Notes under the pieces: generated by a model
Told to the model about the DNA's origin: nothing
Databases searched by the model: none
What the model saw: the letters and a program-made list of their open reading frames with translations, nothing else
Part shown: in pieces, positions 50,832 to 62,923 of the stretch
How positions within the stretch are numbered: position 1 is the stretch's first letter
Layout: every line of letters begins with the position of its first letter
Program-made: the position numbers and the translations under genes
NCBI GenBank assembly: GCA_027186245.1
Contig: CP114493.1
Location: 5,773,501-5,837,500, forward strand
Length of the DNA stretch: 64,000 nucleotides
Source of the DNA: Coriaria nepalensis
Taxonomy: Eukaryota > Streptophyta > Magnoliopsida > Cucurbitales > Coriariaceae
Direction of reading: 5' to 3'

Positions 50832-53800
50832 TCTATCCATATATATATATTATTATTTATCTTGTTGCATGAAACGCACGGACGTATTCTTTTGAGGGGA
50901 AGAAAGAAAGGAAAAAAAAAAAAAAAAAGAAGGAGAATCTTTATGCTTTGTTTTGTTATTTTGATTAATTTCTTGTCTTTTTTCATTCGTCTTAGAATAA
51001 TATACTTTTCCTTGAGTGGGTCTTATTTGACCTTCGTTGTCACTAGTGAAAAGACAAGCATGTTTAGAAACCTTAATTAAGTACTTTGTAATAAATAATG
51101 TGATTACAACATTGTAATCAAATATGTTACGTGTAGAGATCTATTACAAAAGAGATATGGATAGATGAAAGGGTCCGTTGGGGAGATGATGACATACTTT
51201 TTATTTTGGGTAGATACCATTTTTTTTTTTCTTAGTATATTAATCATTTCTTTTACTTTTATATATATACAAAATTAATAAAAATATATAATTACTATAA
51301 TGCTCTCATTTTATTAAAGACTATAAATTATCATCTTTAATTTTAACGGTAAATAACTGTCCTTATATAAAAAAACTTCATTTCTGTTTATAATCATAAA
51401 CTCCGGTTCATTACCTTGAATCCAATTTTATCATTTGTAAAACAATTTAATTTTTAATCCTCAATTTACATTATGTTTGCAAGTTTCATAATCAAGAAGC
51501 AAAAGCTTGAGAGCTTACAAATAGGTAAGTTTTAAGCTTGTAAACTTGATTTGATTTCAATGATTGATAGATAAATGATAAACGAAACTTAAATGATTTT
51601 TATTAGTTGTATTTTGTTTGTATGGGTTAATATGAAATGATATAAGTTTAAAATGAAAAGACTACATCTTAGGATTTAAAGTTTAGGACTAAGCCTTAGA
51701 TTTTAAGAAATATAGTCAATATGAAAAGTCTAAAAGATAGGGTTTATGATTAAGATAAAAAGGATAAAGTTTTAGGGTTTGATATTTGGGATTAGATATT
51801 GTCTGAAATGTTTCAATCTGTGAATAATAATATATGATAGATTGAATCTTCATATATTTATCTCCAATTCTGAGTCATGTAGTATTCTAATGTTCCCTTC
51901 ATATATATATATTTTTTTGTATAGCGGGAAATATAACAATTTACTCGATAGTTTGTATAATAGTTGTAATCAAAATCATTGTGTTCTACGTCAATAGAAT
52001 TATATACAACTTTCAATAATTCAGTATACATGACATTATATTCGATCGAAACCTCAGTTAATCCCTTCATCTAATTTCGAAACCAATACCACAAATTCTC
52101 TTTCTTATTTAGGTTTCTATTTTTTTTCTATTCACCATCAAAACATATATCATTATAAATAATGTTTTTATTTATGTAGAAAGAAAAATATAAAGAAAAT
52201 CAATTTTCTTAATTAGAATTATTGAAATAAATAAATTAAATATTGATATTCAATAGTTCCAATGTTTCAACTTGATATCTTGCTAGTTTAAAGGTTTCAG
52301 TGACGCTTGATTGCTCGATACCCTTACAGACATCAAGGCATCGAACAATCGAACAACACGAACCTATATTTTCATATTTTCAAATTTTAGATTTCAAAAT
52401 TTAGGCAATGCAAATAGGATCTAAAACATAATACAAATAAAATACAACTAATAAATTTTTTAAAGTTTTATTTATCATTATTTATCAACCATTAAAATCA
52501 AAATTAAGTTAAGAAGTTTGAAATTTATCCAAACAGTTTATATACTCTCAAACTCTTGATTCTTAATTACGAGACTTGCAAACGAAATATAAAAAGGACT
52601 GAGTTTGATTTCTAAATTTTTTTCAAAATAATGATTACCGGAAGAAAGAAGAAAAAAAAGGATGGCCAAGGTTTTTTTTTTCTCAAAATTTATTAAAATA
52701 TTTTTATTTTTTTATATTTATTATATAAATTTAATTAAAATAAATGGAAAATAAGTTAAAAGTTACAAAATTATTTGTAAGTGTATACAATCTTTTAAAT
52801 AATTTTTTTTGGGGGCTTTCCAAATTCTCTCTCGACGAAATGAAAGAAGGAAGAAATTGGGAAATTTTATTATTATGGGTTCATCATGTCATATTATTAT
52901 TTCGTGCAAGAAAGTTTGAATGATTGCTGAAAAAAAGAAAAAATGATTTTTTTTTTCAAGGGCTTTTCTAGCTAGCTGACTGCAACTTGTTCATTCAGAC
53001 TGTTCTTGCTATATCTTCTTCCCCCTCCTCTTCTTCGGTTCATCTGCAGCTACTTTTCTTCATCTTTCCATTTTTCCTATACAAAACTCCAACTTTCCTT
53101 TAAAGAATCAAGATCCCAACTTACCCAAATTTCTCTTCTTCTTTCTGACTGCTTACCCATGCAGCATTCTGCACTTTCTTCTTAATTTCAAGCTGATTTC
53201 TTAATACCCCCATTTTGGTAACTGCATTTCTCCAATCCCATAGCATTTTCAGGAAGCTGGCTCAAATCTGGAGCTGCAAACTTTTGGAAAAGGAAGAAGC
53301 TTTTTCTACCAGGTATTTTGTTTTTTCACAGAAAAAAAAAATCAAATTTTCTTTCTAAATTGTTGCCCGCACAATGAATTTCAACGGGTCTAGCTTTTTT
53401 GAATCCCTAAAAGGGATTTTTATGCATGGTCCATGTTGCCAAAATGTGTATCTCAGTTGTCTGATTTTTGGGACCCATCGTAGATTTCCACAAGTTTCAA
53501 AATCAAAAACCCTATTTTTCCTATCTGCTCCCAAACAGAAAAAAGAAAGAAGAAAAAAATATCCCCTCTCCTTTTTCTTGCTTTAACAGGTCATACATAC
53601 TTATCAAACTTTCCTGTTGTTTAGAAGCATATGCTTTTCTATTCATCTTAAACATATGGTCAAATTTCTTACCTTCATTTTGTCAAAATTTTGATGCTCA
53701 CAATTTGATATTCTTAGGGGGGGCCCTTAAAGACGGGCATGGACTAATATACCTGGTCATGGCTGCTTATATCGGCCGCTTCTTCATTTTCCAAGTCTTA

Positions 53801-53921
53801 AAACTATCATTTTCCGGATAAATCAGGTACCAAACTCCTTGAATATCAGAAACCCTTATTTAAGAATTGCAAATGTATGATATTTTATTAACATTATACA
53901 TCTTTAGGCATATTAAAAAAT
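50832..53921. other. AT-rich spacer and lectin-kinase 5' leader
   Basis: No gene from 50.8 to 52.9 kb. From about 52.95 kb CT-rich sequence marks the leader of the lectin receptor gene. A donor (ACCAG followed by GTATTT) at 53313 and a pyrimidine-rich stretch before 53.9 kb suggest a leader intron. Confidence 0.45.
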
Positions 53922-56234
53922 ATGCCTGAGCAGGTGATATATCTCTGCAAATCAGCTTTCTTCCTATGCATCTACACCCAATTTCTGCTACGTTCTCTCG
54001 CCCTTTCACAAATTCCGTTAGGGTCTAGACTTACCGTAGATGAGTATAAATCTTGGCTCTCCTCCAACGGCGATTTCGCATTTCGATTCTTTAGCCGCTC
54101 TGACCTGCCCAAGCAATACAGTATTGGAATAAGGTTCAATTCCAAATCTATTCCTGAAGAAAAACAAACCGTGCTCTGGGTTGCTGGTGCTGATGTGAGC
54201 GTCGGGAAGAATTCTTATTTCGAGCTCAACAAAAATGGGGAGCTGGTTTTATTTGATGTCTCAAAAGGTGTCCCTGTTTGGACCAGTAAAACAAGCCAAT
54301 TATCTGTTTTTTCAGCGTCTCTTCAAGATAATGGAAATCTAGTTCTGGTCAATGAAAACAAGGATGTTGTCTGGCAGAGTTTCGACACGCCTTCTGATAC
54401 GCTTCTTCCTGGACAGAACTTAACTGTTTATAAAACACTTCGAGCTACAAGCAAAAGTACAGTTTCTAGTTACTACACTCTTTTCATGAATGCTTCTGGC
54501 CAGTTACAATTAAGGTGGGAAAGTGATGTTATTTATTGGTCGAGTGGGAATTTTTTTCCAGGTTCAAATCTTACGGCTTTGCTCACTTCCGATGGAGCCT
54601 TTCAACTTCTGGACCAAGGGTTTAAACCCGTTTGGTCAATTTATGGAGAAGATCATAATGAGCACGAAATAAGGTTCCGATTTTTAAGGCTTGATTTCGA
54701 TGGGAATCTCAGGTTATACTCATGGATCCAAGATTCACTTTCATGGAGGTCTGTCTGGAGAGCTGTTGAGAATCCATGCAATGTATTTGCCACTTGTGGG
54801 CAAAATGGTATTTGTGCTTTAAATCAATCTGGTTCATCATATTGTGATTGCCCATTTCAGCTTGTTACAGAGTCTAGTTCAAGATGCTTGGCTCCATATC
54901 GAAAAGACTGCAAATCGGATTCAAATATGCTTAGGTATGAACACACTTATCTATATGGAATATACCCTCCTAATGATCCAGTTTTCGAAACAAGTTTACA
55001 AGACTGTCAAGCCTTATGCTTAACTAGACCTCTTTGTACGGCTTCGACCTATACAAATGATGGAACTAGACGTTGTTTTATTAAGGAAACTCCTTATATC
55101 ACTGGTTATTTTGACCCATCTCAAAATTCCATTTCTTTTGTGAGAAAATGTTCAGACCCTGTAGCTGTTGATCCGAAATTCAATCACCCATTATTAACCC
55201 CAACACAATCTCAAACCAAGGAAGACGAGTCATATGGGTTTTGCTTTCCTTGTCTGTTTGGAGCTTCTTTAGGCACTCTTCTTATCTTCATTATAGTTCA
55301 GTTTGGAGTTGGATTTTTCATCTATAGGAGAAGAAATTCTATTAGAAAGAAAGCTCTTTTAGCTTACACAGGTCCAAACTCCAAGGGTTTAATCATGTTA
55401 TCCTTCTCCGAAATAGAGATTCTTACAGAAAATTTCAAGCATCAAATCGGGTCAAATATGTTCAAAGGCATACTTCAAAATAACCACCCTATTTTAGTTA
55501 AAGACCTGAAAGTAACCATAGAAGAGAGGAAATTCCGTGGTATAGTTTCGAAAATCGGAACTATTCATCATAGAAACCTCGTAAAACTAGAAGGGTACTG
55601 TTGTGAATCATCTCACAGATTCATTATATATGAGCATGTGAAGAATGGTTCAGTGGAGAAACATTTACAAGACTCAAAACTGTGCAAGAGGGTTACTTGG
55701 AAAAGAAGGATGGAAATATGCGTAAGTGTGGCACGAGCCATTTGCTATTTGCATAATGAGTGTAGAGAGTTTTTAAACCATGGAAACTTGAAATTAGAAA
55801 ATGTGGTCTTGGATGAAAATTTGGAAGCTAAGGTGATTGAGTTTGGGCTTGGGAGTATATACGGAGAATTGGACTCTTTTTCTTCTTGGGCAGAGAAGGA
55901 TGTGGAGGATTTTGGTAAGGTGGTATTGATGGTAATTACGGGGTGTTTGGAAACAGAGGATCTTTGTGAATGGGCTTATAAGGAATGGGTGGAGGGTCAG
56001 GCTGAGAATGTGGTAGATAAGAGAATTATTGAAGGCGGGTTTGATTCAAACGAGCTTGAGAGAGCATTGAGGATTGCATTTTGGTGTGTACAAGTTGATC
56101 ATAGGTTGAAACCGTCTATGGGTGAGGTGGTTAAGGTATTGGAAGGGGTTTTGAATGTGGACCCACCACCTCCGCCTTTTGCTTGTCGGAGATTGGTGGA
56201 GGAGGTGCAGGAGGTTGAAGAATTGGAAGCATAG
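53922..56234 (+). CDS. G-type lectin receptor-like pseudokinase, 770 aa, single exon
   Basis: Plasma-membrane receptor-like protein. Signal peptide at 1-29; bulb-type mannose-binding lectin domain at about 35-170 (NGELVLFDVSKGVPVWTSKT, VVWQSFDTPSDTLLPGQNL); Cys-rich EGF-like piece at about 285-325 (CNVFATCGQNGICALNQSG); PAN/apple domain at about 335-415; one membrane helix near 449-471; kinase-like domain at about 498-760. Catalytic marks are lost. There is no Gly-rich loop (IGSNMFKGIL), HRD reads HGN (620-622), and DFG reads EFG (640-642); the beta-3 lysine (VKDLK, about 527) remains. The ORF is clean over 2.3 kb, so it is kept by selection as a pseudokinase, not decayed. It resembles At2g41890, which neighbours OXS2 (At2g41900) in Arabidopsis, as the CCCH gene does here. 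Confidence 0.9.
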   Translation: MPEQVIYLCKSAFFLCIYTQFLLRSLALSQIPLGSRLTVDEYKSWLSSNGDFAFRFFSRSDLPKQYSIGIRFNSKSIPEEKQTVLWVAGADVSVGKNSYFELNKNGELVLFDVSKGVPVWTSKTSQLSVFSASLQDNGNLVLVNENKDVVWQSFDTPSDTLLPGQNLTVYKTLRATSKSTVSSYYTLFMNASGQLQLRWESDVIYWSSGNFFPGSNLTALLTSDGAFQLLDQGFKPVWSIYGEDHNEHEIRFRFLRLDFDGNLRLYSWIQDSLSWRSVWRAVENPCNVFATCGQNGICALNQSGSSYCDCPFQLVTESSSRCLAPYRKDCKSDSNMLRYEHTYLYGIYPPNDPVFETSLQDCQALCLTRPLCTASTYTNDGTRRCFIKETPYITGYFDPSQNSISFVRKCSDPVAVDPKFNHPLLTPTQSQTKEDESYGFCFPCLFGASLGTLLIFIIVQFGVGFFIYRRRNSIRKKALLAYTGPNSKGLIMLSFSEIEILTENFKHQIGSNMFKGILQNNHPILVKDLKVTIEERKFRGIVSKIGTIHHRNLVKLEGYCCESSHRFIIYEHVKNGSVEKHLQDSKLCKRVTWKRRMEICVSVARAICYLHNECREFLNHGNLKLENVVLDENLEAKVIEFGLGSIYGELDSFSSWAEKDVEDFGKVVLMVITGCLETEDLCEWAYKEWVEGQAENVVDKRIIEGGFDSNELERALRIAFWCVQVDHRLKPSMGEVVKVLEGVLNVDPPPPPFACRRLVEEVQEVEELEA

Positions 56235-57180
56235 TCATGGTGAATTTGTTTGTTAGTTGGAATTTTTTGTCTGGTTTCTGAGTTTTTAAGTTGTGCATGG
56301 TAGGGAATTAACATGTGATAGGAAATGACCGAGTAGAGCGGCTTCACGCTAGCAATGAGAAAGGGAAATTGTTGTAGTTTGTTTGTTCTTAATGAATCAT
56401 TAGATCAGCCCAAATCCTCTTATTCTATACCCATTATGTCTCCTTGCAGGGTACTAGGTTGGTCCATGAGAATGCCATGAAGCCCAAATACATATCTAAG
56501 GGCCGTAAGGCCCCAGTAGGTTTTACCCATTTGTTGTCCGTTGATGCTAAAGGGCTCGGATGAGTGAATCGGCCGGCCCAATAATTCTTAACCCATTGTT
56601 AGAATAGGATCGAGTGACTTCCGTTGTAATTGGCAATAATTTTGCGAACCGATTTTCGTATTTCAAAACATGAACCATGAAAATTTTATTCGATAACATT
56701 GTTTGGCTACATATTTCATGTTAGAAAAATTCAAAAATTGGTTTTGAATTTTACCTTGTAAACCGATGATAAATGTGAAATGCAAAAATTATTAAAAGTA
56801 GTTTTTACATTTCACATTTGTACGATTTCACATTTTAGGTTATTATTATACTGTAGCAATTCTCCCTCATTTTCTCTTTATGCTCATTGATGAATCAAAC
56901 ATACCTCTCTTCCTCTCTAAAGTGTGACTACTTTTCATCATCCATTGTCTACAGTTAAGTACTTCATGGACTCATTCTATCATAAGTTGTAATTAGCATA
57001 CTTGTATTCCACAAATTGTTATAAGCTTTGTAAGCATCGGATGAATTGATATTAATGGAGAAACCCAAACTCTTCACCATGGGAAAATCAAAATAGGAGA
57101 AGATAGAGATAGAGAGATGGAGATAATGAGAAGAAATGAAACTCATGTGAACAACCAAACAAAAATGTGGTTTGAAATTC
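56235..57180. other. Lectin pseudokinase 3' flank and spacer
   Basis: No gene. The last stretch (about 57004-57181) carries words repeated at 57808-58017: acaaattgttataagc and aatgtggtttgaaattcga. Confidence 0.45.
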
Positions 57181-57552
57181 GAAGGGTCGAAGGTCTCGAG
57201 GTCCTGAGATGCACAGACGGACATTTCATATGTCGGTCTGTGGTCGAAGAGTCGAAAAACATTTCACATAAATTAGAGTCGAAGGCCTCGAAGCCCTAAG
57301 ATGCACGAACATACATCTCATATGTCAATTTGTGGTCGAAAGGTTGAAGGGCTGAAGGGCATCTCATATAAATTAGAGTCGAAGGGTCGAAGGCCTCGAG
57401 GCTCTAAGATGGACAAACCGACTTCTCACATGTCGGTCTGTGGTCGAAGGGTTGAAGGGTCGAAGGCCTTGAGACCCTGAGATGCACAGACCAATGTCTC
57501 ACATGTCATATGTGGTTGAAGGGTCGAATGACATCTCATATAAATTAGAGTC
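57181..57552. repeat. Minisatellite, about four diverged units with internal palindromes
   Basis: Units start near 57181, 57280, 57380 and 57452 and run about 70-103 bp. Shared words are gtcgaaggcctcgag, gatgcacagac, ctcatatgtc, gtggtcgaagg and ataaattagagtcgaa. Most units hold a near-palindrome of the form cacagac...gacat / atgtc...gtctgtg. A partial unit and the palindrome tctcacatgtgaga follow up to 57626. Confidence 0.85.
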
Positions 57553-58338
57553 GAAAAGTCGAAAGACATCTCACATAATTCGACCCTTTGAACTTCGGAG
57601 GGCATCTCACATCTCACATGTGAGATGGACAATTAGTTACGTACGTATATATTTTAATTGACATAAAATCTTACATATTATACAATTAATAGATATAATC
57701 ACATACACCTTAATTTAAATATATACAATTATGCGTAATTACCATTTACAAATATTATTAAGTCCAAATATAATTCATATTTTACACACAATAGGACGCC
57801 ATTATCTTGCATTCTACAAATTGTTATAAGCGTTGTAAGCATTTTATAAATAAAGTCTTATGTGTTAACACAACTACTGTTAATAAAATGCGATGGTTCG
57901 AAGAAGAACCCTAATCGAAGAAGAACTCCCTTTCCAAAATGTACCGTTTCATTAACTAATAAAGCAGAACCGAAACTCATGTATACAGCCAAATACAAAT
58001 GTGGTTTGAAATTCGATTTTCAACCAAAGTGGGCCAAACATGATTTTGTATTCAAAATTCAATTTTTTTTCTCTCTAACACTGATTTTCATAATCATTAC
58101 TAAAATATTTTTTGAAATGAAAAATTTGAAAATTGTTGCCAATCACAGCCTTAATGCCTAAGTCAAAGTCTATTTATATTTGGTAACCTCTGTACAAGGC
58201 ACGTAAGACGTAACCCTTATAGTTAATCTCTCTTTTGGATGCGGACCTCCTATAAGCAAAGCAAAGAGAATTTATTTGAAATTCTTCTGACTACTATAGT
58301 GGACGAGATTAAGACCTCCCATTATCAGCAATTGATTA
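57553..58338. other. Spacer between minisatellite and copia element
   Basis: Contains the second copy of the words flanking the minisatellite (57808-58017). No gene recognised. The last five bases, gatta (58334-58338), are the left target-site copy of the copia element. Confidence 0.5.
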
Positions 58339-58526
58339 TATAATAGAAATATCAAATCCATGATTCCCTCCTCAAATCAAGCCTTTATTTATTTGTTATG
58401 ATTATGTATAAATCTCTAGTGATTTCCTTAACCAGCTAGGTCTGTATATATATATCCATATATATACACTGTTTAAACATCAATACAATTCAAGACTTTT
58501 TTTTTATAACATTACAAACTCATTTA
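58339..58526 (+). repeat. 5' LTR of the copia element
   Basis: 188 bp, from tataatagaaatatcaaat to acaaactcattta. Matches 62924-63110 along its whole length with scattered substitutions. Confidence 0.9.
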
Positions 58527-58538
58527 CGGTATCAGAGC
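58527..58538 (+). other. Primer-binding site, initiator tRNA-Met type
   Basis: cggtatcagagc directly follows the 5' LTR; 11 of 12 bases match the usual TGGTATCAGAGC. Confidence 0.85.
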
Positions 58539-58614
58539 GCCTTCTTCTCTAACGAGACTATATCTTATTTTTCTTTTTTTGCAAACTTTCATGCTACAGG
58601 TTTCATGGCTGCCG

Positions 58615-59627
58615 CTCTCTCTACTGCTGCTCTTACTGTCCCTACCATTGGTGATCTCTTGTATGCTCTTCCTATCGCACCTTGTGTTGTGATGGCTGTG
58701 TAAGGAGCTCCTCTCGCCACTGCAATTGGCCTCTCTCTCATTGCCATTAATGCACATCAATAGTTCCCTCTTCAACTGACGCCGATGAATTTTCGATTTT
58801 GGTGGGCTCAAGTTAAAGCCTTTTTCATTGGATATGATATCCTTGACTATCTAGATGGTATGATCATCCCTCCACCGCGCAGCACTTATGCAGGACCCTC
58901 TCTAACTTTTGTGCATTGGCTGTGTCAGGATAATCTCATCCGCACCGCCATATTTGGATTTGTCTCGGCGGATGTCATGCCCTTAATCGCAATGGCACCC
59001 ACTACTACGGTTGCTTGGCTCTCTCTCTTTCGGCTCTACGCAAATTCTTCGTGGTCTCGTGTCATGCAGATTAAGGATGATCTCTCGTTGCTCACCATTG
59101 GTGACTCATCTGTCTCGGCTTTTCTTCAACTCATTAAAGCCAAAATGGATGAGTTGGCTATCATCGATCGCCCATTATTCGATGATGATATCACCCTCTA
59201 CGTCCTTAATGGTCTAGGGGATACTTATCAAGATATTTCCGGCCCCATCCGGGCTCGTGAGACTCCGTACCATTTCAAGGAACTCCATGACTTACTCGTC
59301 GCTCATGAGGCTTACCTTAAGCGCCTTGACACTGCCGCTGCTTCTCTTGTTGCCACTGCTAACGTCACTTCTATGGCCCTTCTCGAGATTCTGGACATCG
59401 CTCATCCAATGGTATCTGTAGTCATTATTCCACTGTTGGTCATGGTCCTTCTCATCGCGGTCATGGTCATTTTCGTCAAACCGGTTCCTTTAATGACCGT
59501 CCCAATATCTCTTCTCAGTGGTGTGGTTATCGCGGTCATACTGCTGATGTTTTGCACAAACTTCGTGCCTCTATTCACTTTGCCACTACTTCTCATACTA
59601 GTCCTAAAGATAACTCCACATGGATGT
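58615..59627 (+). pseudogene. Copia gag
   Basis: Starts MAAALSTAALTVPTIGDLLY at 58615 with a stop within about 30 codons. Then a long open stretch (58785-59630) reads FRFWWAQVKAFFIGYDILDY and HFKELHDLLVAHEAYLKRLD, typical of copia gag (UBN2-like). It drifts out of frame near 59390, before the expected zinc knuckle. Confidence 0.8.
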
Positions 59628-60850
59628 TAGATTCTGGAGCCTTGCACAACATCACAGCAAATCCTGGCAATCACTCCTTTCACTCGAAGTATGGAGGCAC
59701 CAATGAAGTTCGTATTGTGGATGGTATAAGTCTTCCTATCTCTTACATTGGCTCATCAAATCTTCATTTTCCTAATAGTACTTTTCGTTTCATCAATATG
59801 CTCTGTGTTCCTAAAGCTAGTCAAAATGTTTAATCTGTTCATAGTTTTACAAAATCAAATAATGTGCTGCTTGAATTTCATCTTTCTCATTTTGTGGTAA
59901 AGGATGGCACAACGGGGTTGCTACTACTTCATGGACCTTGTAGGGATGAGATTTATTGGCTCTGACCACCGACTCTGCTTTCACACTCGACAGCTTTCCT
60001 TGGTGATCATGTTCTGCTTTCTAGTTAGCATCAATGACTTGGTCATTCGCCTTTCAAAATTAGTTCTTCTCTCAGAAATAAATTTTGTTTGCCTATTGCG
60101 AAGGATAATTCTTCTATTCCATATTTTTGTATTGCTTGTGATTCGAATAAAAGTCATCGTTTATCATTTCACGAATAAAAGTCATCGAATAAAAGTCATC
60201 TTATCCTCTATAATACATTAATGCTGATGTTTGGGGTCCTAGCTAGGTTCCATCTCTTAATGGTCATCATTTTTATTTACTACTTGTTGATCATCTTAGG
60301 AAATACTCATCGTTCTTTCCTCTGCAAACTAAGTCATAGGTTGTTGTCATCTTTCCCCAATACAAGACTTTGGTTGAAAAATAATTTGATCGTAATATTG
60401 TCAACTTTTACAGCGATAATGGAGGTGAGTTTCTTAGTCTTCGGCCCTTTCTCAATCATCATGGTATTAGTTGGCTCACTACAGTTCCTCACACTCCTCA
60501 ACAGAATGACACTGTTGAACATCATCACCATCAAGTTATCATTGCTGGCCTCACACTCTTCTCTCAAGCTTACCTTCCCCTCTCCTATTGGGATTTTTCT
60601 TTCAAAACGACAACATATCTTCTTAATCGAACTGCTACACCTCTGCTAAATGGTAGGAGCCCATATGAGTATCTCTTTTCCAAACCACCGAACTATCACA
60701 AGCTTCGGGTTTTAAGCTGCTTGTGTTTTCCTTGGTTGAAAACTTACAACACTAATAAGCTTAAATCCAAATCCAAGCCTTACCTGTTTGTTGGCTACTT
60801 AACTCTCACCAGATTTTTCTGGTCGGTTCAACATTCAATGAAATAGTCTT
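59600..60850 (+). pseudogene. Copia protease and integrase remains
   Basis: Protease: STWMLDSGALHNITANPGNH, where the active site DTG/DSG is DSG. Integrase pieces in shifting frames: CIACDSNKSHRLSF (zinc-binding end), HVDVWGPSS, YSDNGGEFLSL, ISWLTTVPHTPQQN and the LNRTATPLL / SPYEYLF region. The D, D and E positions are still readable, but at least four frameshifts separate them. Confidence 0.8.
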
Positions 60851-60980
60851 CCCTTCTCTTTATCCTGCTTGGTTCGACATTGTTCCTTCCTCATGCACGT
60901 TGCTGCAAATTTTCTACATAATACCTCCTAGTGGTTAGATTTCTTAGCCACCCCTTGTACATGGTTCATCGACCTCGTCG

Positions 60981-61232
60981 AGTAGGGGTGTCGATTCATC
61001 GAGCCATTCTTTGAGTAGGACTGTCGACTCATCGACCTCGTCGAGCATTGGTGTTGACCCATCAGGATGTTCTTTAAGTAAGGGCATTGACCCATTGACT
61101 AGGTCGAGTAGGGGTGTCGATTGGTCGAGCCATTCTTTGGGCAAGACCATCGACCCATCGATCTCATTAAGTATGGTTGTTGACCCGTCGATATTTTGTT
61201 TAGCAAGGGCGTCGACCCATCGACTCTGTCGA
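60981..61232 (+). repeat. Four 63-bp (21-aa) repeats in the integrase-RT linker
   Basis: In one frame the repeats read SRGVDSSSHSLSRTVDSSTS, SIGVDPSGCSLSKGIDPLTR, SRGVDWSSHSLGKTIDPSIS and SMVVDPSIFCLARASTHRLC, each with one more residue. Alternate units are most alike, which suggests an older 126-bp doubling. Confidence 0.85.
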
Positions 61233-61419
61233 GCCGGGATGTCAACCTTACTGATCTCTTGGACACTTTCTCTATGCAACTATCTCATGTGCAACCTCTT
61301 CCCACCCGACAACATTTCATGACTACTAAATTCATGAATAACATATTCAAACCTAAGGTTCTCCATACAACCACAAAACATCCTCTACTTCTTGCAACTG
61401 AACCCACTTGTGTTACTTA

Positions 61420-62900
61420 GGCTACGAAAGACCCTAAATGGCGTCTTGCCATGTTTGAGGAATTCATGACTCTCCAATGCCACGACTCTCCAATGCTCAT
61501 AATATTATCGGATGCAAGTGGGTTTTTTCTTATCAAATGTCATCCTGATGGCTCTATCGCTCGCTATAAAGCACGCCTTATCGCTAAAGGTTTTCATCAA
61601 TATTCCGGATTAGATTATGTTAAAACATTTAGTCTAGTTGTCAAGCTTGTCACTATCCGGACAGTTCTATCCATAACTATCATGCGTGGTTAGTTTGTTC
61701 GTCAACTTGATGTTAATAATGCCTTCCTCCACGGTACCTTAACCAAAACGATTTACATATCTCAACCGGCTGGCTTCATCAATCCCTCTCATTCTACACA
61801 TGTATGTAAGCTCCATAAATCTCTGTACGGCCTCAAGCAAGCCCCTCGTGTTTGGTACCATGCTCTCAGCTCCGCCCTTCTCTCCTTCTATTTCACCCAA
61901 GGTCGGTTTGATACATCTTACTTTGTCATGCACACCGACTCAACTTACGTCTACTTTCTCATCTATGTAGATGACCTTTTAATCATCGATAATGACTCGG
62001 CCCTCATCTCTCAAATTATTTGCCAACTATCCTTCTGGTTCTCCGTTAAAGATCTTGAACCCCTGTCATACTTTCTAAGTGTTGAGGTACTCCCTTACTT
62101 AGAGGGGATTTTTCTGACTCAACAAAAGTACATCTTGGACGTGTTAACTCCTCATAAAATGGATGGTGCTCGTCTTCTTCACACACCAATGGCACCATCT
62201 ACTTCTCTTTCAAAAATTGACTCTTCCGACCTGGCCGATGCTACGATCTATCGTCAAGCTATAGGTGCCTTCTAATATCTTACTCTTACCCGATCAGATA
62301 TCTCATTCCCGATTAGTTGTCTTGCTCAGTTTATGGCTGCTCCCATGCTCACACATTGGTCTACTGTTAAGCGTCTTCGTCGTTACCTCAAGGGTACCCT
62401 CGGTCACGGCCTACTCCTCAGCAGATCTCTCATGATTTTACTATTACTACCTGTTTTGATGCTGATTGGCCCAAGAATCCCACTGATTGCACCTCCACTT
62501 CGGAATTTATCGTATTTCTTGGTTCTAATTTGATTGCGTTAAGCTCTCGTAAACAACGTGCCATTGCTCACTCTTCCACTGAGGTTGAATATTAGGCTCT
62601 TACTTGCACCACCTCCGAAGTCCGCTGGATACAAAACCTCTTCTCTGAGTCATTTTGTGTCCATGTCCTCCTCTTATCTTCTGTGACAACATCGGTGCCA
62701 CACATATATCCCTCAACCCGGTCATGCATTCTTGTGTGAAACACATTTCTATTAACAATCACTTTGTTCGGGATCTTGTCACTAAAGGTTTCCTCATTGT
62801 TTCTCACATCTCGACCATTGATCAACTTGTTGATTTACTTACTAAACCTCTTAGTCGGTCCCATTTTCAGTTTTCGCATGACAAAATCTCCATTGCTGAT
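61420..62900 (+). pseudogene. Copia reverse transcriptase and RNase H
   Basis: RT is nearly complete: KCHPDGSIARYKARLIAKGF, stop at 61692, FVRQLDVNNAFLHGTL, YGLKQAPRVWYHALS, the catalytic IYVDDLLII (about 61960) and LTQQKYILDVL. RNase H follows with another stop (HSSTEVEY-stop-ALTC, 62595) and the copia end DLLTKPLSRSHF. The active-site motif YVDD is intact. Confidence 0.88.
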
Positions 62901-62923
62901 GACACAACCATTTTACGGGGGCG

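Noticed and set aside
57426..57632. Minus-strand frame across the minisatellite
   Set aside because: Arises from the repeat units; no protein family resemblance.
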